From the NCBI GenBank assembly GCA_949358305.1, contig OX442314.1, positions 35,707,608 through 35,771,607 on the forward strand: a stretch of 64,000 nt of DNA, read 5' to 3'. Every line of letters starts with the position of its first letter. Within the stretch, counting starts at the first letter, position 1. The notes beneath the pieces were generated by a model. That model had not been told where the DNA came from. It was given only the letters and a program-made list of their open reading frames with translations, and made no database searches. Shown here in pieces: positions 27,403 through 37,800 of this stretch. The position numbers and the translations under genes are program-made. This DNA is from Strigamia acuminata (taxonomy: Eukaryota > Arthropoda > Chilopoda > Geophilomorpha > Linotaeniidae).

Positions 27403-28203
27403 TTGTATTTCAAACACAGGGTATATATGCAAATAAATTCCCCCCCCCCCTTATTCGGTTCCCAAATTAAAGCCAGTCGGTTTGTTACATCCGATCAAGG
27501 CAGCTCAATTTGGAAAGAGACTGTACGCAGATCATATAGGTCGTTTTGTGTCTTCAGCGGAAGGGTTCTGCTATATTTTCATAGTTCTGGACTATCTGGA
27601 GTCTATTCAGGAATGGTGGATCTGATTCCGGTCAGAGACGTTACCGCGAGCACAACGCTGGGTGCCTTCAGACGGGCTGTGAGCAAATTTGGATACCCTC
27701 GGGAAGTGATTACGGACAATGCAAGGTGTTTTGCAGGAAGGGAGTTCGGAGAGGGCTGCGAGGCGATGGGTATCAAAGTCAAACATATAACGGCTTTTCG
27801 TCCTCAGTCCAACCGTAGCGAGAGACCGATTTAAGAGGTTAAAAAGATGATTGCCATGTCCATCTACCAGTTAGATCATCTCCCAGAAGTCGAGTTCGCA
27901 TTCAACTCGGCCGTCAACGCTTCAACTGGCTTTTCTCCCTTCGAGTTGGTCCGCGCTGTGGATACCAGGTTGCCCGGGGAGCCAGACTCTGATTCGGAAG
28001 CTGAGGAGTTCCTGCCTCCAGACCGAGTCAGCGCCTTACACCGTAAACTCATTCACATGAGGAGTCTGGCGGTGGAAGGGAGGGCCCTCGCCCAAGAGAG
28101 TCAGAAAAAGTTTTATGATAGGAAGAGAAGGAGTGTGAGTTTTGAGGTCGGAGAAAAAGTTACCATTAGAGTGCATAAGCTGCCCGATCCGAGCTTGTTT
28201 TAA
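27403..28203 (+). pseudogene. gypsy-type integrase relic
   Basis: Broken integrase. The N-terminal part of the core is scrambled. A recognisable segment with TDNA.CF (second catalytic Asp region) and FRPQSN.SER follows at about 27640-27830. TAA 27832-27834 interrupts the frame, which then resumes with NSAVN.STG.SPFELV and a basic GPY-like C-terminal segment to 28203. It is GC-richer than the tandem array, so it belongs to a different family from copies A-C. A polypurine run (28474-28487) lies downstream. Confidence 0.75.
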
Positions 28204-28685
28204 ATGAAGGCTTTTTTGCCCTTGACGAAGGGGGTATTTGAGATTAAGGAAATTTACGGTGATAACGTTCTGCTGCTGGAGGACGTGGAGGGTTAAATCC
28301 GAGCCGTTCCTGACCAATGTGGATAGAGTTCAGCTCTGGCAGGATAGCCCCGATCAAGAGTTAGGGAGTCATTCAACGCCCTCGGTTTAATTTTATTGTG
28401 ACCCGTCTCTCTCTTAATTTTAGCTTGTTTTTGTTAGCATTCTAGTTGCTTTCTGTTTGTTTGTTGTTCGGTTTGGAGAGGGGAGAGCCATTTACATAGT
28501 GGGTCACCGAAGTGACCCTGGCGACCACACATGGCGTCGCCTCCAATTCAGACAGTTTTAATGTAATCTCGGCGAAATGAAGTGATGCGTGTGAAGACTG
28601 AATAACTCCACAATCGTATTTTCAGTGTCCAACACCCTCAAAATAATTTTTTTTTTAAATTTCAATTCAGGTTTATTAAAGAAAC
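28204..28685. other. downstream remnant of integrase element, possible LTR start
   Basis: Continues coding-like traces to about 28300. A purine run GGAGAGGGGAGAG at 28474-28487 is followed by GTGGGTCACC, which could mark a polypurine tract and LTR edge. No matching second LTR was found. The end is T-rich and finishes CAATTCAG, a plausible splice acceptor before the next ORF. Confidence 0.35.
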
Positions 28686-28883
28686 ATGGCGGCTTTTTTT
28701 TTTACTATATGTGGATTTGTAGCTTCGTATCTAGCCCTATTAAAGGTTAACCAGTTGTATAATTATATGTTAACTGAAAGAGATCAATCCAAATGTGATG
28801 GCTGCTTTGTGTTCATTTGTGTTTTTGGCCTAGTGCTAGTAATGCAACTGCTTCTAAAAGTTGGCAAATTTCTCTTAGGGTAA
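28686..28883 (+). CDS. small two-helix membrane protein, hypothetical
   Basis: A 65-residue ORF starting in a good context (ACATGGC). Two hydrophobic stretches (residues about 2-20 and 41-57) flank a short polar loop containing a Cys pair, so it is probably a small integral membrane protein. It may continue through splicing: a GTAATTTG sequence at the ORF end could be a donor. Not assignable to a family by eye, and it may be a chance ORF. Confidence 0.35.
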   Translation: MAAFFFTICGFVASYLALLKVNQLYNYMLTERDQSKCDGCFVFICVFGLVLVMQLLLKVGKFLLG

Positions 28884-29155
28884 TTTGTATAAGTATTAAA
28901 AAAATATTTTATAATTTACTTAATTTACAAATTTAGGAGGCACTAATACAGCCAGCAATCGAATGAAAATTTGCAAATCTTGGAATTAGATGCTAATCTG
29001 CATAATGACGGGGTCATTACCGATGCCACGTGGCAAAACTTTTATTCGACTCACTATGGATGGTTTGGGCCGAGATTTTGGCCATTTTTTCATAATCCTC
29101 GACCTGTTTACTGAGGTCGGGTCCGAAAAGATCAAACGGGTGCGATTCGTAAGAC

Positions 29156-29560
29156 TTGCACAATGGTCTATATTTCGCTGCCATCGTGTCCTGGAGGTCC
29201 ATTCGTCGTCGCCTATTCACATGCACGTTTGCCGAACCAACCAGGGTGGAGTTCTCTTACACCGTGGACTGCAAAAGAGCGGAAGCAAACTGGCTGAAAG
29301 CAGTGAAAGAGCAACAAAGCTACAATCAAGAACCCAGTACAATCGGCGCAATCAGAAGAGAAGGCATACTAATATTTAATGTTACAAAAAGGTAATTAAA
29401 AAATAAATTTTTCCCATAAATTTTGATTTTTAAAATTTCAGAGTAAAATCTGAAGGAATCACAAAATGCAAAAATAAAGAAAATAATTTTTACTCCAAGG
29501 AACAAAATGCAAAAATCGTTGAATATGCTTTCATGAAAAGACAAAATTATTTTCTCTGAT
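29156..29560 (+). CDS. possible two-exon gene fragment with a 50-base intron
   Basis: A coding-like frame (about 29156-29391) ends AAAAG|GTAATT. A 50-base AT-rich intron (29392-29441) ends TTTTAAAATTTCAG, and the frame then reopens and continues to TGA at about 29558-29560. The downstream part is Lys/Asn-rich. Intron size and acceptor fit nematode-like genes. The protein is not recognised. The true 5' end may be further upstream, where another frame reads open through 28950-29115. An ORF also exists on the other strand (29017-29226), so coding is not proven. Confidence 0.35.
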
Positions 29561-30092
29561 GAATGAAAAAATTTCATCCAAAAAATTGTAATTATTTTTT
29601 TAATTTTATTTTTTAATTTTAATTTTAATTTTTTAAAAAACACTGGTTAAGACTTCACTTTATTTAGGTGAGATTTCGTAACACTAGATTTTTTTTTCTT
29701 GTTTTTCATTCGTTTTTCGGCAGTATCATAAAACCTTGCATTTTTGGGAAAATTGTAAACGTTGAAGAAACCCAGCAAAGCAAATCGTTGAGTCAAAGCA
29801 CAAACAAAGAGAATGAATTGATCACGAGACAAGAAGAGTGGGAGAGCAATTTCAAAATTGTAATTATTTTTTTAATACAGTAATAGTATAAACAAATTAA
29901 CATCTACGATAATTTTAATTTTAGTTTGAGATTCACACTCAAGATGCTGTTCGAAAGCATTTTTATGACATCTTGTTGTGTACTTCCTTTTGTTATAATG
30001 ATCAAAATCTAAACGTGATATATTGTTATTGAATTATTATTAAGTGTTCGAATGGTCCGATATCGTATTAGTGAACGCATTCTAGGGGTGGA
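29561..30092. other. AT-rich intergenic DNA with a possible exon
   Basis: Strongly AT-rich. After a pyrimidine tract and CAG at 29721-29723 a polar Glu/Gln/Ser-rich frame runs to about 29856, which could be a further exon of the preceding fragment. No other feature is seen. Confidence 0.25.
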
Positions 30093-30660
30093 TTGAGGCG
30101 AGGGCAACCCGAACCGCTACTTCTGCGACCACCATTTTGTGTCAGCGTCGTATTTTTAGTAAATACGTTTGGAATTCCTCACCTTTTGGTGAATGATAAC
30201 GGAACGCAGTTCACTTCTGCTGAATTTACCGAGTTCTTAGAAAGGAATGGCATCGAACATATCTCCCCCCCCCCCCCCCCCCCATGGCACCCACAAAGCA
30301 ATGGTTTGTCCCAGCTCGCAGTACGTTGGGTAAAGGAGCGCTTGATTAAATTTACAAAAGGAGATTTAGAATTGCGCCTTTTGCGTCTGATGTTGTACCA
30401 GCACACGAGTTTTCGAGAGCGCGACAACTTATCACCTGCCATGGCTTTCATTGGGAGGCAACCGTTTACCTTTCTTGATTTGGTTAGACCGAGAAGCACA
30501 TGGGGCGGCGAGCGCACTAACTGTTTGCGACATGCGTATTCACAAGAGGAAAACATTGCTCTGCTTGCTTTTGAAACCCACATGAAAGCAGTTCACCGTG
30601 GTGATATTCCCGACCGAGAGTGGAATACACTTCGCCGAAGACTATTTTGGAAGACCTATT
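30093..30660 (+). pseudogene. gypsy-type integrase relic with poly-C expansion
   Basis: Matches the C-terminal half of a gypsy-type integrase core: FGIPHLLVNDNGTQFTSAEF contains the second catalytic Asp; after a run of 19 Cs (30265-30283) comes WHPQSNGLS. The residue expected to be the catalytic Glu appears as Gln. The poly-C run replaces the short Ala/Pro/Tyr segment normal at that point and stays in frame as prolines. Truncated on both sides; a relic. Confidence 0.75.
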
Positions 30661-30689
30661 GGTTTGGCTTGGCTCCGAGTATTGGCGCC

Positions 30690-30785
30690 ATCAAGCACCA
30701 TATCGAGCACCATATCAACCATCAACCAGTATCAATTACCACCAACCATCAATCACCATCAACCATCAACCATCATCACTTGTGC
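30690..30785. repeat. CAACCATCA-type simple repeat
   Basis: Irregular short repeats of CAACCATCA and CACCATC about 95 bases long, directly after the integrase relic. Confidence 0.7.
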
Positions 30786-30799
30786 CGAAACAATTGGCA

Positions 30800-32307
30800 A
30801 CCTCAGGTATTAGAATAAATTTAATTTCAAGTGACCATTTAGGTAAAGAAAAGCAATAAGTGAAATTATTATAGTGAATACTCATTCATTCATCGACCAC
30901 CTCATGTAATCGATACAGAACAGCTTATATATTTTATATATTTTGGAGAAAGATAAAAACTCAGCAACAAGAAGGACCGATACTTGAGCAACGACTGCCG
31001 CCGCCGTCGCTGCAGCACAATTGAACGACCAATAAAACGACAAGCAACAAATCGACCACCGTCGCCGCCGCCGCCGAAACGACAGGGTGCAAATCGGCCG
31101 AAAGAAGTTCGAACAGTAGGCCAACCGCAAAGCGACTTTAGCCACTTCATTGACAACTACAAGACAGCATGTTCGCAAGGTGTCGTCGTTCCTGGCGAAG
31201 ACGTGGAGAATTAATGAAGACATTCATACAGCGCGTAGAAGCTTGGTACCTCGCTGCATTGAACAAGCTGGCGCTCAGTTCGATTTCGAAGAGAACAACT
31301 AAATTGCTGCTACAAGAAATCTTGCCCGAAGATATACCATGCTTGACAAGTCTGTATTAGATAAGGAAAAGACAATAAAGCAATTAAGTGAAATTATTAT
31401 ATGGAATACCGGTAAGCAAGTCAAACAGCAAAATTCATGACAATTGGCAAATATGCTACACACTTATATGTGGAGTGCAGCCCTACAAATACCGACATTA
31501 TTTCAACCAGAGCTCTCTTTTAGCACGACCCAGGGGTGACCGCATGGAGGTAGAGAGTTGGATTTGACACCCCCATTTTCAAATAGACAGAATGATGGAT
31601 AAAAATACCAAGAAACCATCGCATTGGCGTGTATCTTTCTACAAAGCCTGATTTAAGCCTAATTTAGAATCTGTTGTTTTTGCTCTTTATATAGGCCTAC
31701 CTCAGTTTTACCGTTATTCGCACAAAGCTGTTCAGGGGCCATGGACGAGATACTTCAAAATCACCACGACTGCAGTAAATTACTGCAACTTTGGTAGCTT
31801 TTTCACAGAAGGCACGTTCCGTACCTACTTGAAGCACTTTGATTAATTATTGTCATCGATTGATTGAAGAAGGGGCTCGATTTTCTACAGTTGTTATTTT
31901 CGGATTATTTCACTTTAGCAACGCCCGTTATAGCGACATTGTTTAGAGAAGTTAGCAATAGAGAGGTAAAAATTTAGGTCATGCAATCAAATAGAGAAAG
32001 TAAAAGCAATCACAAACCACAAATCTCAAATCGCAAATCACAAATCAAATCTCAGACAGCTTTCACCATTCCACCTCGCCAGATTAAATATTTCGGTTAT
32101 CGAGTCAGTTTGGAGTTAGATAGTAGTCCAAAGTATTTTTCATGGCAATCGGGTGATTGCAAAATTTCTACATTTTTTCCTTTTTAGAGGCAAGGAATTG
32201 TAGTAAGTTTGAAAATAGAAAATATTTTAAATTTTTATGCTATGTAGGTCATAGTGAAAAACAATTCATTCTAAATGAATAGGAGATTTAGTTTTGTTCT
32301 ATTATCA
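30800..32307. repeat. dispersed repeat block, copy 1 (matches 60140-61290)
   Basis: From about 31380 onward this matches 60200-61290 over long stretches with scattered substitutions and indels, for example the TTTATATAGG region near 31690 against 60670. A segment near 31400-31590 also recurs at 38640-38810. A CCG/CGC-rich stretch lies at 31000-31080. No intact gene. Confidence 0.75.
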
Positions 32308-33020
32308 TCATGAGGAGCACAGACCCAACATAGAACAGTTTAAAACGAGTACAAGTGTAGGTTACATGCCAGCAGCGACCCTGGCAACAGCGCTTTGAAA
32401 ACAAAATGAACAGCACAATTTTCAAGCATGTTCATTTTCACAAAGGGAAGCATGAGCTCAATTGGGAAGGGGCGAGGATGCCACATTTTGTGGGAAATGT
32501 CGAGATTTGCAACGTGTTGCTTAGGCAATGCACAATCAAACGCAAATCAATAACAAAACCCCCAAACCAATAAGATATTTACGATTTGAAAATTCATAAA
32601 CATGCAAAATGTTTAAAATTGATAATCAAATCGGTGAATGCAACAGTCCTGAGTATTGGAAGGCAGCCTTACAACACCTAATGATTTATTCCCAGAATTA
32701 AATTTGAAAATTTGAAATTGATTTGAATCGACGGAGAAGAACAAGAAGATCCAAACCCCAGGGATTTTGGACGACAAGAAAAAATCGACTCCTCGAGTCA
32801 ACAAACTGAGAGCAAAAAAAAGAAGAGGATGAAGTAGAAAGGGAACCTAACCAAATAGATTCACAAAAAGCAGAAATAGAAAATCCTGAAAATTCGTTCT
32901 TTCTTAATCTAAATAATAGACTAAATTCACCATAACACCCAGTTATGGATACAGGATTTGTTAAGTTTAAAGAAGTTGATTTAAAGTTATGGACAGCTTG
33001 GAACGTATAGAGGTTAGATC

Positions 33021-33893
33021 AACAAAGTATTCGACTTCATTTGTTAGCAATGGCAATGACTTCCGTTTTAACAAAGCTGCCAATTATGTCGATTGTTCCG
33101 AGTAAACAGTGGTACGATGCGGCTAAGTTCATTTATCGTGAGGACAAGCCATCTGCTGCCGACCCCAACATTATGTGCATAGCTTCGAATTGTGTACGCT
33201 GCACATGCATGGCATTACTCCACTTAACGTGAACATTAAGCTTTTCACGTACGAACTTGTGCAGAATTGTCGTAGGTTGAACCCGTTCGCACCTCGCAAA
33301 CCGGAGTACAATAAATTGTGCCACTTGTCAGTTATGCAGCACAAATGAGAGCAATATTGTTTACAGGTGTGGCCATATGATCTGTGCAGCTTGTGCCAAG
33401 AAGGCTGTAGAAATTGAAGTGCAGCTCAAATGCCACGTTTGCCGGTTCGTGATAACAAAAAGGAGCCACCTCACCAAGCTGTTTGCTTAAACTTACCACT
33501 TCATAAGTAAACAATAATTATTTAAACACGGCGCGGATTAGAAACCGAGTGGAATTTAATTCATTTATTTATTTATTACTAGTCAAATCCATATATCCTC
33601 ATACTCCTGTGAAAGTGATAGAAGTAAAATATTTGGATCGACCTCAAATTAAATCTAGTTTTAATCAAACCTTGAAACTTTTGGTAATTAAATACCGCGA
33701 GGATAAGAAACTGCGCGGAATTTAATTTTTTTTATCAATTATATTCCGCGCGGATTAGATACGGAGCGGAATTGGGCCGGTTCCAGAAGAACCACGCGGA
33801 TTCGGGAGCCGCGTATTAGGGAGCGTGGAGGGGGGATCCAGCGGATAAGGGAGACGCGGATGCGGCGCGCGCGGATGAGAACACAGCCCGATC
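33021..33893 (+). mobile_element. 873-bp insertion carrying a RING-finger gene fragment
   Basis: Copy 2 of the surrounding block reads straight through GTTAGATCGAGAGATG at 61971-61986. In copy 1 the same sequence is split, with GATC on both sides (33017-33020 and 33890-33893). The insert thus has a 4-bp duplication. It contains a RING-finger relic and a tail of GCGGATTAG-like repeats (33525-33880). No LTR or long inverted terminal repeat is visible. Confidence 0.65.
33030..33490 (+). pseudogene. RING-finger E3 ligase C-terminal fragment
   Basis: At about 33312-33490 one frame reads a C-terminal RING: C-x2-C, x10, C-x-H-x2-C-x2-C, x13, C-x2-C, then a short tail (KRSHLTKLFA) and stop. This is the C3HC4 pattern of E3 ubiquitin ligases whose RING is at the extreme C-terminus. 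Upstream coding-like sequence from about 33030 is in two other frames, so at least two frameshifts separate it from the RING. The parent gene cannot be named. The fragment sits inside the 873-bp insert, suggesting capture of a host transcript. Confidence 0.6.
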
Positions 33894-34622
33894 GAGAGAT
33901 GAAGGTGCATTATGACCCTGCGCACTAGAAATTCAAAATCTTAAATCCGCACAGAAACAAGATAAACTTTCAATAAAAATATATAAAAACATTTTGAACA
34001 AATAAATTCTAATTCCTGCAGCTTGAATAGTAAGTAAGACGAGTGAAAAAAGTGTTATTTCCTAATTCAAATGAAGATTAGGCCTAAAATAGAATCCAAA
34101 CATTTTCACACATGAAGAAATCAAGAAACATTAAATAAAACCAAACCATATGAGTCAAAATCCATTCGAAATCCAGGTCCTTGATCACACGAATCCAAAC
34201 GAAAAATGAAGAAATTGTGAAAAATACCGAATCGAAGGAATCCGAGAGAAAAGAAAACAACGTACGAAAACGTCGCCCGAAATGGAATGAAGAGCACGCA
34301 CACGTGACTGTTGCTGTGCCAACAATAAAGCATCGCTATCGGTTGGAATCAACGTCAGATCGTTAATAACAGTTGTTCCCACCAGAGCGTAGCTGCAACT
34401 CTTTCCAGGACTGATGTACTGATGTCAGTCTGTTAAAGGTCTGGCTGAAGTTACCTTCTTCGTTTAAACATTGCATTTGGTCACATAAGAGTTAAAGTTA
34501 GAGTAGAGTTTAAGCTATTATTAAGTTTATTTGTAAAGGGCACTTACGATCAAGTTAACTAATTCAAAGTAGCTTGGTAGCAAGCTGTAGGATCTAAGCT
34601 ATAGATTCATAAACTCATGTAA

Positions 34623-34739
34623 ATAATAGATTTTAAGTAAACTGATAATTCCAGACAGTTGTCAACACTGTCCGATTTGTAACTTTTGTTTGTTTAAATC
34701 AATTGGTGGATATTTCCTTAAATGGAAATTCCCGATTTA
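34623..34739 (+). repeat. right part of BEL-like LTR sequence
   Basis: Matches 59085-59170 (TTGTCAACACTG, then TTTGTTTGTTTAAATC), ending in TTGGTGGATATTT, which could be an LTR end followed by a primer-binding TGG. Confidence 0.5.
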
Positions 34740-35273
34740 ATTAAAGAATTGAATTTAAAGCAAACCTTGAGTCACTCCTTAAAATCCCTTGGATTTCTTG
34801 GGAGTGGTCACTGCAAAAAGTTTTGGATTTCCAAATAACTTCGAGCTCGTGGCGGGAACAACCAGAATTGTGCCATTATTCCAACAAATCACACACTACT
34901 TGCAATATACCACACAGGTATTTAGTACACTAGATCTTCGGCAGGCGTACCTGCAGGTGCCATTGTCCGAGCGTTCTGCCATGATTGCGGCGGTCAACAC
35001 AGTGAAGGGGTTAATGGCAGTTACACGACTGCCGTTTGGCACGATGCCATCGGCTGGCATTTTTCAACGGACAATTGAGCTTGTATTAAAGGGGAGTTAA
35101 GATTTATATCTACCTGGACGACATATTGGTCGCGACCTGGACAGTGGATGAACATTTGGGCGTTTTAGAGACGATTTTTGCGCGGTTGCTTAAGAAGGGC
35201 TTGCGCTTGGCGAGAGAAAAGTGTTTTTTTTGTAAGTCGAGGTTGGACTTTTTGGGGTTTTCGTTTTTGTAAA
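34740..35273 (+). pseudogene. gypsy-type reverse transcriptase relic
   Basis: RT palm segments: FSTLDLRQAYLQVPL (first catalytic Asp) at about 34918, FGTMPSAGIFQR at about 35037, then after a frameshift near 35090 the YLDDILVATW box and LDFLGF end near 35265. Truncated on both sides. Followed by short TTTGTAAA repeats (35268-35300). Confidence 0.8.
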
Positions 35274-35640
35274 GTTTGTAAATTTGTAAATTTGTAAAGT
35301 TTCAATAACGAAAATGACGTTTTAACGACGTTTTTTGATGGAACCGGTTATTTTGAAAATTCCCGGTTTCCGGTACCGTGATCTTTCACCCGTCGCAGGC
35401 ATCGAGCTTGGGAAAGAAGGGAAGCATCTCTGGAGACTGCTAGAACACTTTGTAGAATGAGGGGGGTTGAGTACTAGAAGAATCTCTGTTTGCTTTGCTG
35501 CATGTCGGCGTATTGACTTTGAATCCGGGAAGCTCCAGGAGGCAGGATTAGGCTTCACTACTCACTACTCATTATCTAATAACTTAAACAAGAGTAGTAC
35601 AAAATAATTGAACTGATTTATTCAGTGGTATGGAATCAGG
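35274..35640. other. no gene seen
   Basis: Short TTGTAAA repeats at the start, then unremarkable mixed sequence. Nothing supportable. Confidence 0.5.
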
Positions 35641-35839
35641 TACAATAGTCTGCTCACTTCAGAATCAGAGCAATAAAACCCCAAATTTCAAGTGCCACAA
35701 AACGAATATTGCTTTAATGCCTGATTACACTGAACAGGACAACAAGTCAACTGAGAGCTTCCTTTCTGGAGAAGTCGGGGCTCAATCCATTGAGGAGATC
35801 CAAACAACTTTAGGAACGTCACATACATTTCTATCCCGT

Positions 35840-36168
35840 AGTACCGAAACCCTAGACCTGGCAGACCCGAATGCTTAGATAATGAATCTCAACAAATAGC
35901 TCGGATGATGCTTAACTCAGGTTATTACACCCTGCGACAAGTTGCACAAGCATTTAGTGTGCATTACTCGACAATCCAGAGATTATTCGTGCGAAGTAAA
36001 GACCCGAGTGGAGTCTGTGAAGACGTGCTAAGTGACGACGGAACTGAGGATCGTAGTGGCGAAATAAAGCGGAGTACAATGTTAATACTAACATTAGTTA
36101 GTTCGCTGACCGGTAAGTTAAAAGAAGTTAAAAGTAATAAGTTGTTATATGAATCTTATAATTTGTAA
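35840..36168 (+). pseudogene. helix-turn-helix transposase or recombinase relic
   Basis: A frame beginning near 35840 reads GRP..L followed by LRQVAQAFSVHYSTIQRLF, a helix-turn-helix of the type found in Tc1-like transposases and resolvase-type recombinases, including the GRP linker before it. The frame ends at 36168 without a catalytic domain. An adjoining polar ORF (35630-35878) is in another frame. A relic is most likely; the class is uncertain. Confidence 0.4.
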
Positions 36169-37140
36169 TAATTCCTACTTTTGAAAAGTTACATGAGCTG
36201 TGACCATGTAAACATGGTAATTGAGAGCACGTGGCAAAGTGGTCTCATGGTATCGGCAGTTGAAAAACCACCTTAAAAATACCTTGTTTCTACCACACCA
36301 AGAGCCATCTATCAGCGTCTGAAGGGAAGGAAGCGCACAATTCGTTACGTTACAAAATCAGACTTGGCTGCGATCGTGGACAGCGTGCCCTTCGCGCAAA
36401 CAAATCTATACCTGCAGGCCAACAGATGGGCCGACCAGGCACGTGACACAGGCATTGTCCTGTTCTCGGACCCATTCGCCTTTGGCAACAGGAAGGACCT
36501 GGATGCACCGAGTTGAAAATTTGATGGACATATCCACCTTATTAGCTTTTTTATATTTAACTTTCTGGGGCCTTGGAATGGACAGAAACAAATGAGTTTT
36601 GTAAATTGTATATTTTCAGATAAAAATGTTTGGCAATTTGATACAGATATTTGGGCCCGAAGAGCAAGGTGATCCAGCAGCAATCACCATCTATCACATC
36701 TATAATCTCATCATAGACATATTGTACTATGGATTTACTCTATTTTTATTGCAGTTCATTCTCTATTGAAGAGCTGATTATATTATTGCCAAGTGTTCAA
36801 CGCAATCAGACCAATTTGCCAGGAACTAATCGTAGCCAGAGAAGTGCACACCGAGGTGAATGCACACCAGCACGCCCATCCATATCACCTGCAAGTGTAT
36901 GTCCGTCATTATTGTTATTATTTTTCATGAAAAAGAATAAAATATTAAAAACTTTGTGTGGAATTTCGCGTGTGGAATTTCGCGTGCGACATTGCCTTTA
37001 CTCTATGCTAGAACCACAGCCTTAACAGCCTGCACTTTGTATTTTTCAGTCTTTCGGATTCCAAATTTCACAGTACACTGTTTCTTTCCTTTTAATAACT
37101 AAACACTAAACACCTACTTTTTCGTTTCGTCTTTAGGTTT
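36169..37140. other. intergenic DNA without a supportable gene
   Basis: Mixed AT-rich sequence. Coding-like traces at 36300-36515 are not recognisable. Pyrimidine-rich CAG or TAG ends occur near 37045 and 37135, so exons of an unseen gene are possible. Confidence 0.35.
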
Positions 37141-37335
37141 ATGATGAGTAGCAACAGACGACGAAAGTTGATTCAGGAGAGAAGGTGCAACGAGTTAGAG
37201 CAACTCAAATTACAATTCTTGGAACGGGTCCAACGAAAAATCAACGTCTACCAAGAAGAAAATTTTAAGGAAGTTACTAGTCTCCAAGCTGTGAGCCCAG
37301 CTCAGGCAAGGAGGCTGGAACGGCTATTGTGCTAA
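37141..37335 (+). CDS. short coiled-coil ORF, possible exon
   Basis: 64 residues, very rich in Arg, Glu, Gln and Leu with heptad-like spacing, so probably coiled coil. Preceded by a TTCGTCTTTAG acceptor-like sequence. No family recognised; it may be one exon of a larger gene or chance. Confidence 0.3.
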   Translation: MMSSNRRRKLIQERRCNELEQLKLQFLERVQRKINVYQEENFKEVTSLQAVSPAQARRLERLLC

Positions 37336-37439
37336 GACATTAAACGGATGAAAAGATTATTTGGATTGGGTCGTTAAGGAGGAAAATTTTACTGAAAATG
37401 TTATTGAAAATTTTATGTATTTTAGTCTAAGTTTAAAGA

Positions 37440-37800
37440 AAATTGGTTTGTCTTTTTCTCTAAATTTTTCAGGATGTAAAAGTGCCCAATCTAATGGTGG
37501 TCATCTAATGGTGGTCAACACCATAAAAGAGCTAATGGCGGTAACTACCTAGGTTACCATTTGGAACCATGCCGTCAGCGGGAATTTTTCAGCGCATCTC
37601 AGAGAGTTGGTGTTAGACGAAGTTTCACACATTTTTATTTATTTCGATGACATTTTGGTGGCAACGTGGTCGGTTGGTGACCATATGGAGATATTAGAGG
37701 ACATTTTCAAGAAATTACGGCTGGCAAAGGAGAAATGTAAATTTATTAAGCCAAGACTGGATTTCTTAGGTTTTCATACAAGCAACTTAATTATTGTTTA
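37440..37800 (+). pseudogene. gypsy-type RT relic, copy 1
   Basis: Frames in sequence read VNTIKELMAVT, FGTMPSAGIFQR, then IYFDDILVATWSVGDH (YxDD box) and RLDFLGF. At least two frame changes separate them. The same broken segment with the same flank recurs at 63440-63790. Same RT family as the relic at 34740-35273 by its motifs. Confidence 0.78.

Larger units (their letters stand above)
32308..34622. mobile_element. repeat element inserted in a BEL-like LTR sequence, copy 1
   Basis: The sequence on the left (ending TTGTTCTATTATC) and on the right (from AAATAATAGATTTTAA) is continuous at 59035-59095, which therefore looks like the uninterrupted form. The inserted block also occurs at 61290-62620. 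It is itself interrupted by 33021-33893. Only very short inverted ends (CATGAG) are visible, so the class is unknown. No intact ORF. Confidence 0.55.

Noticed and set aside
29017-29226. Minus-strand ORF of 69 codons
   Set aside because: No recognised family, and a plus-strand frame with a plausible intron overlaps it; neither can be preferred firmly, so it is not annotated as a gene.
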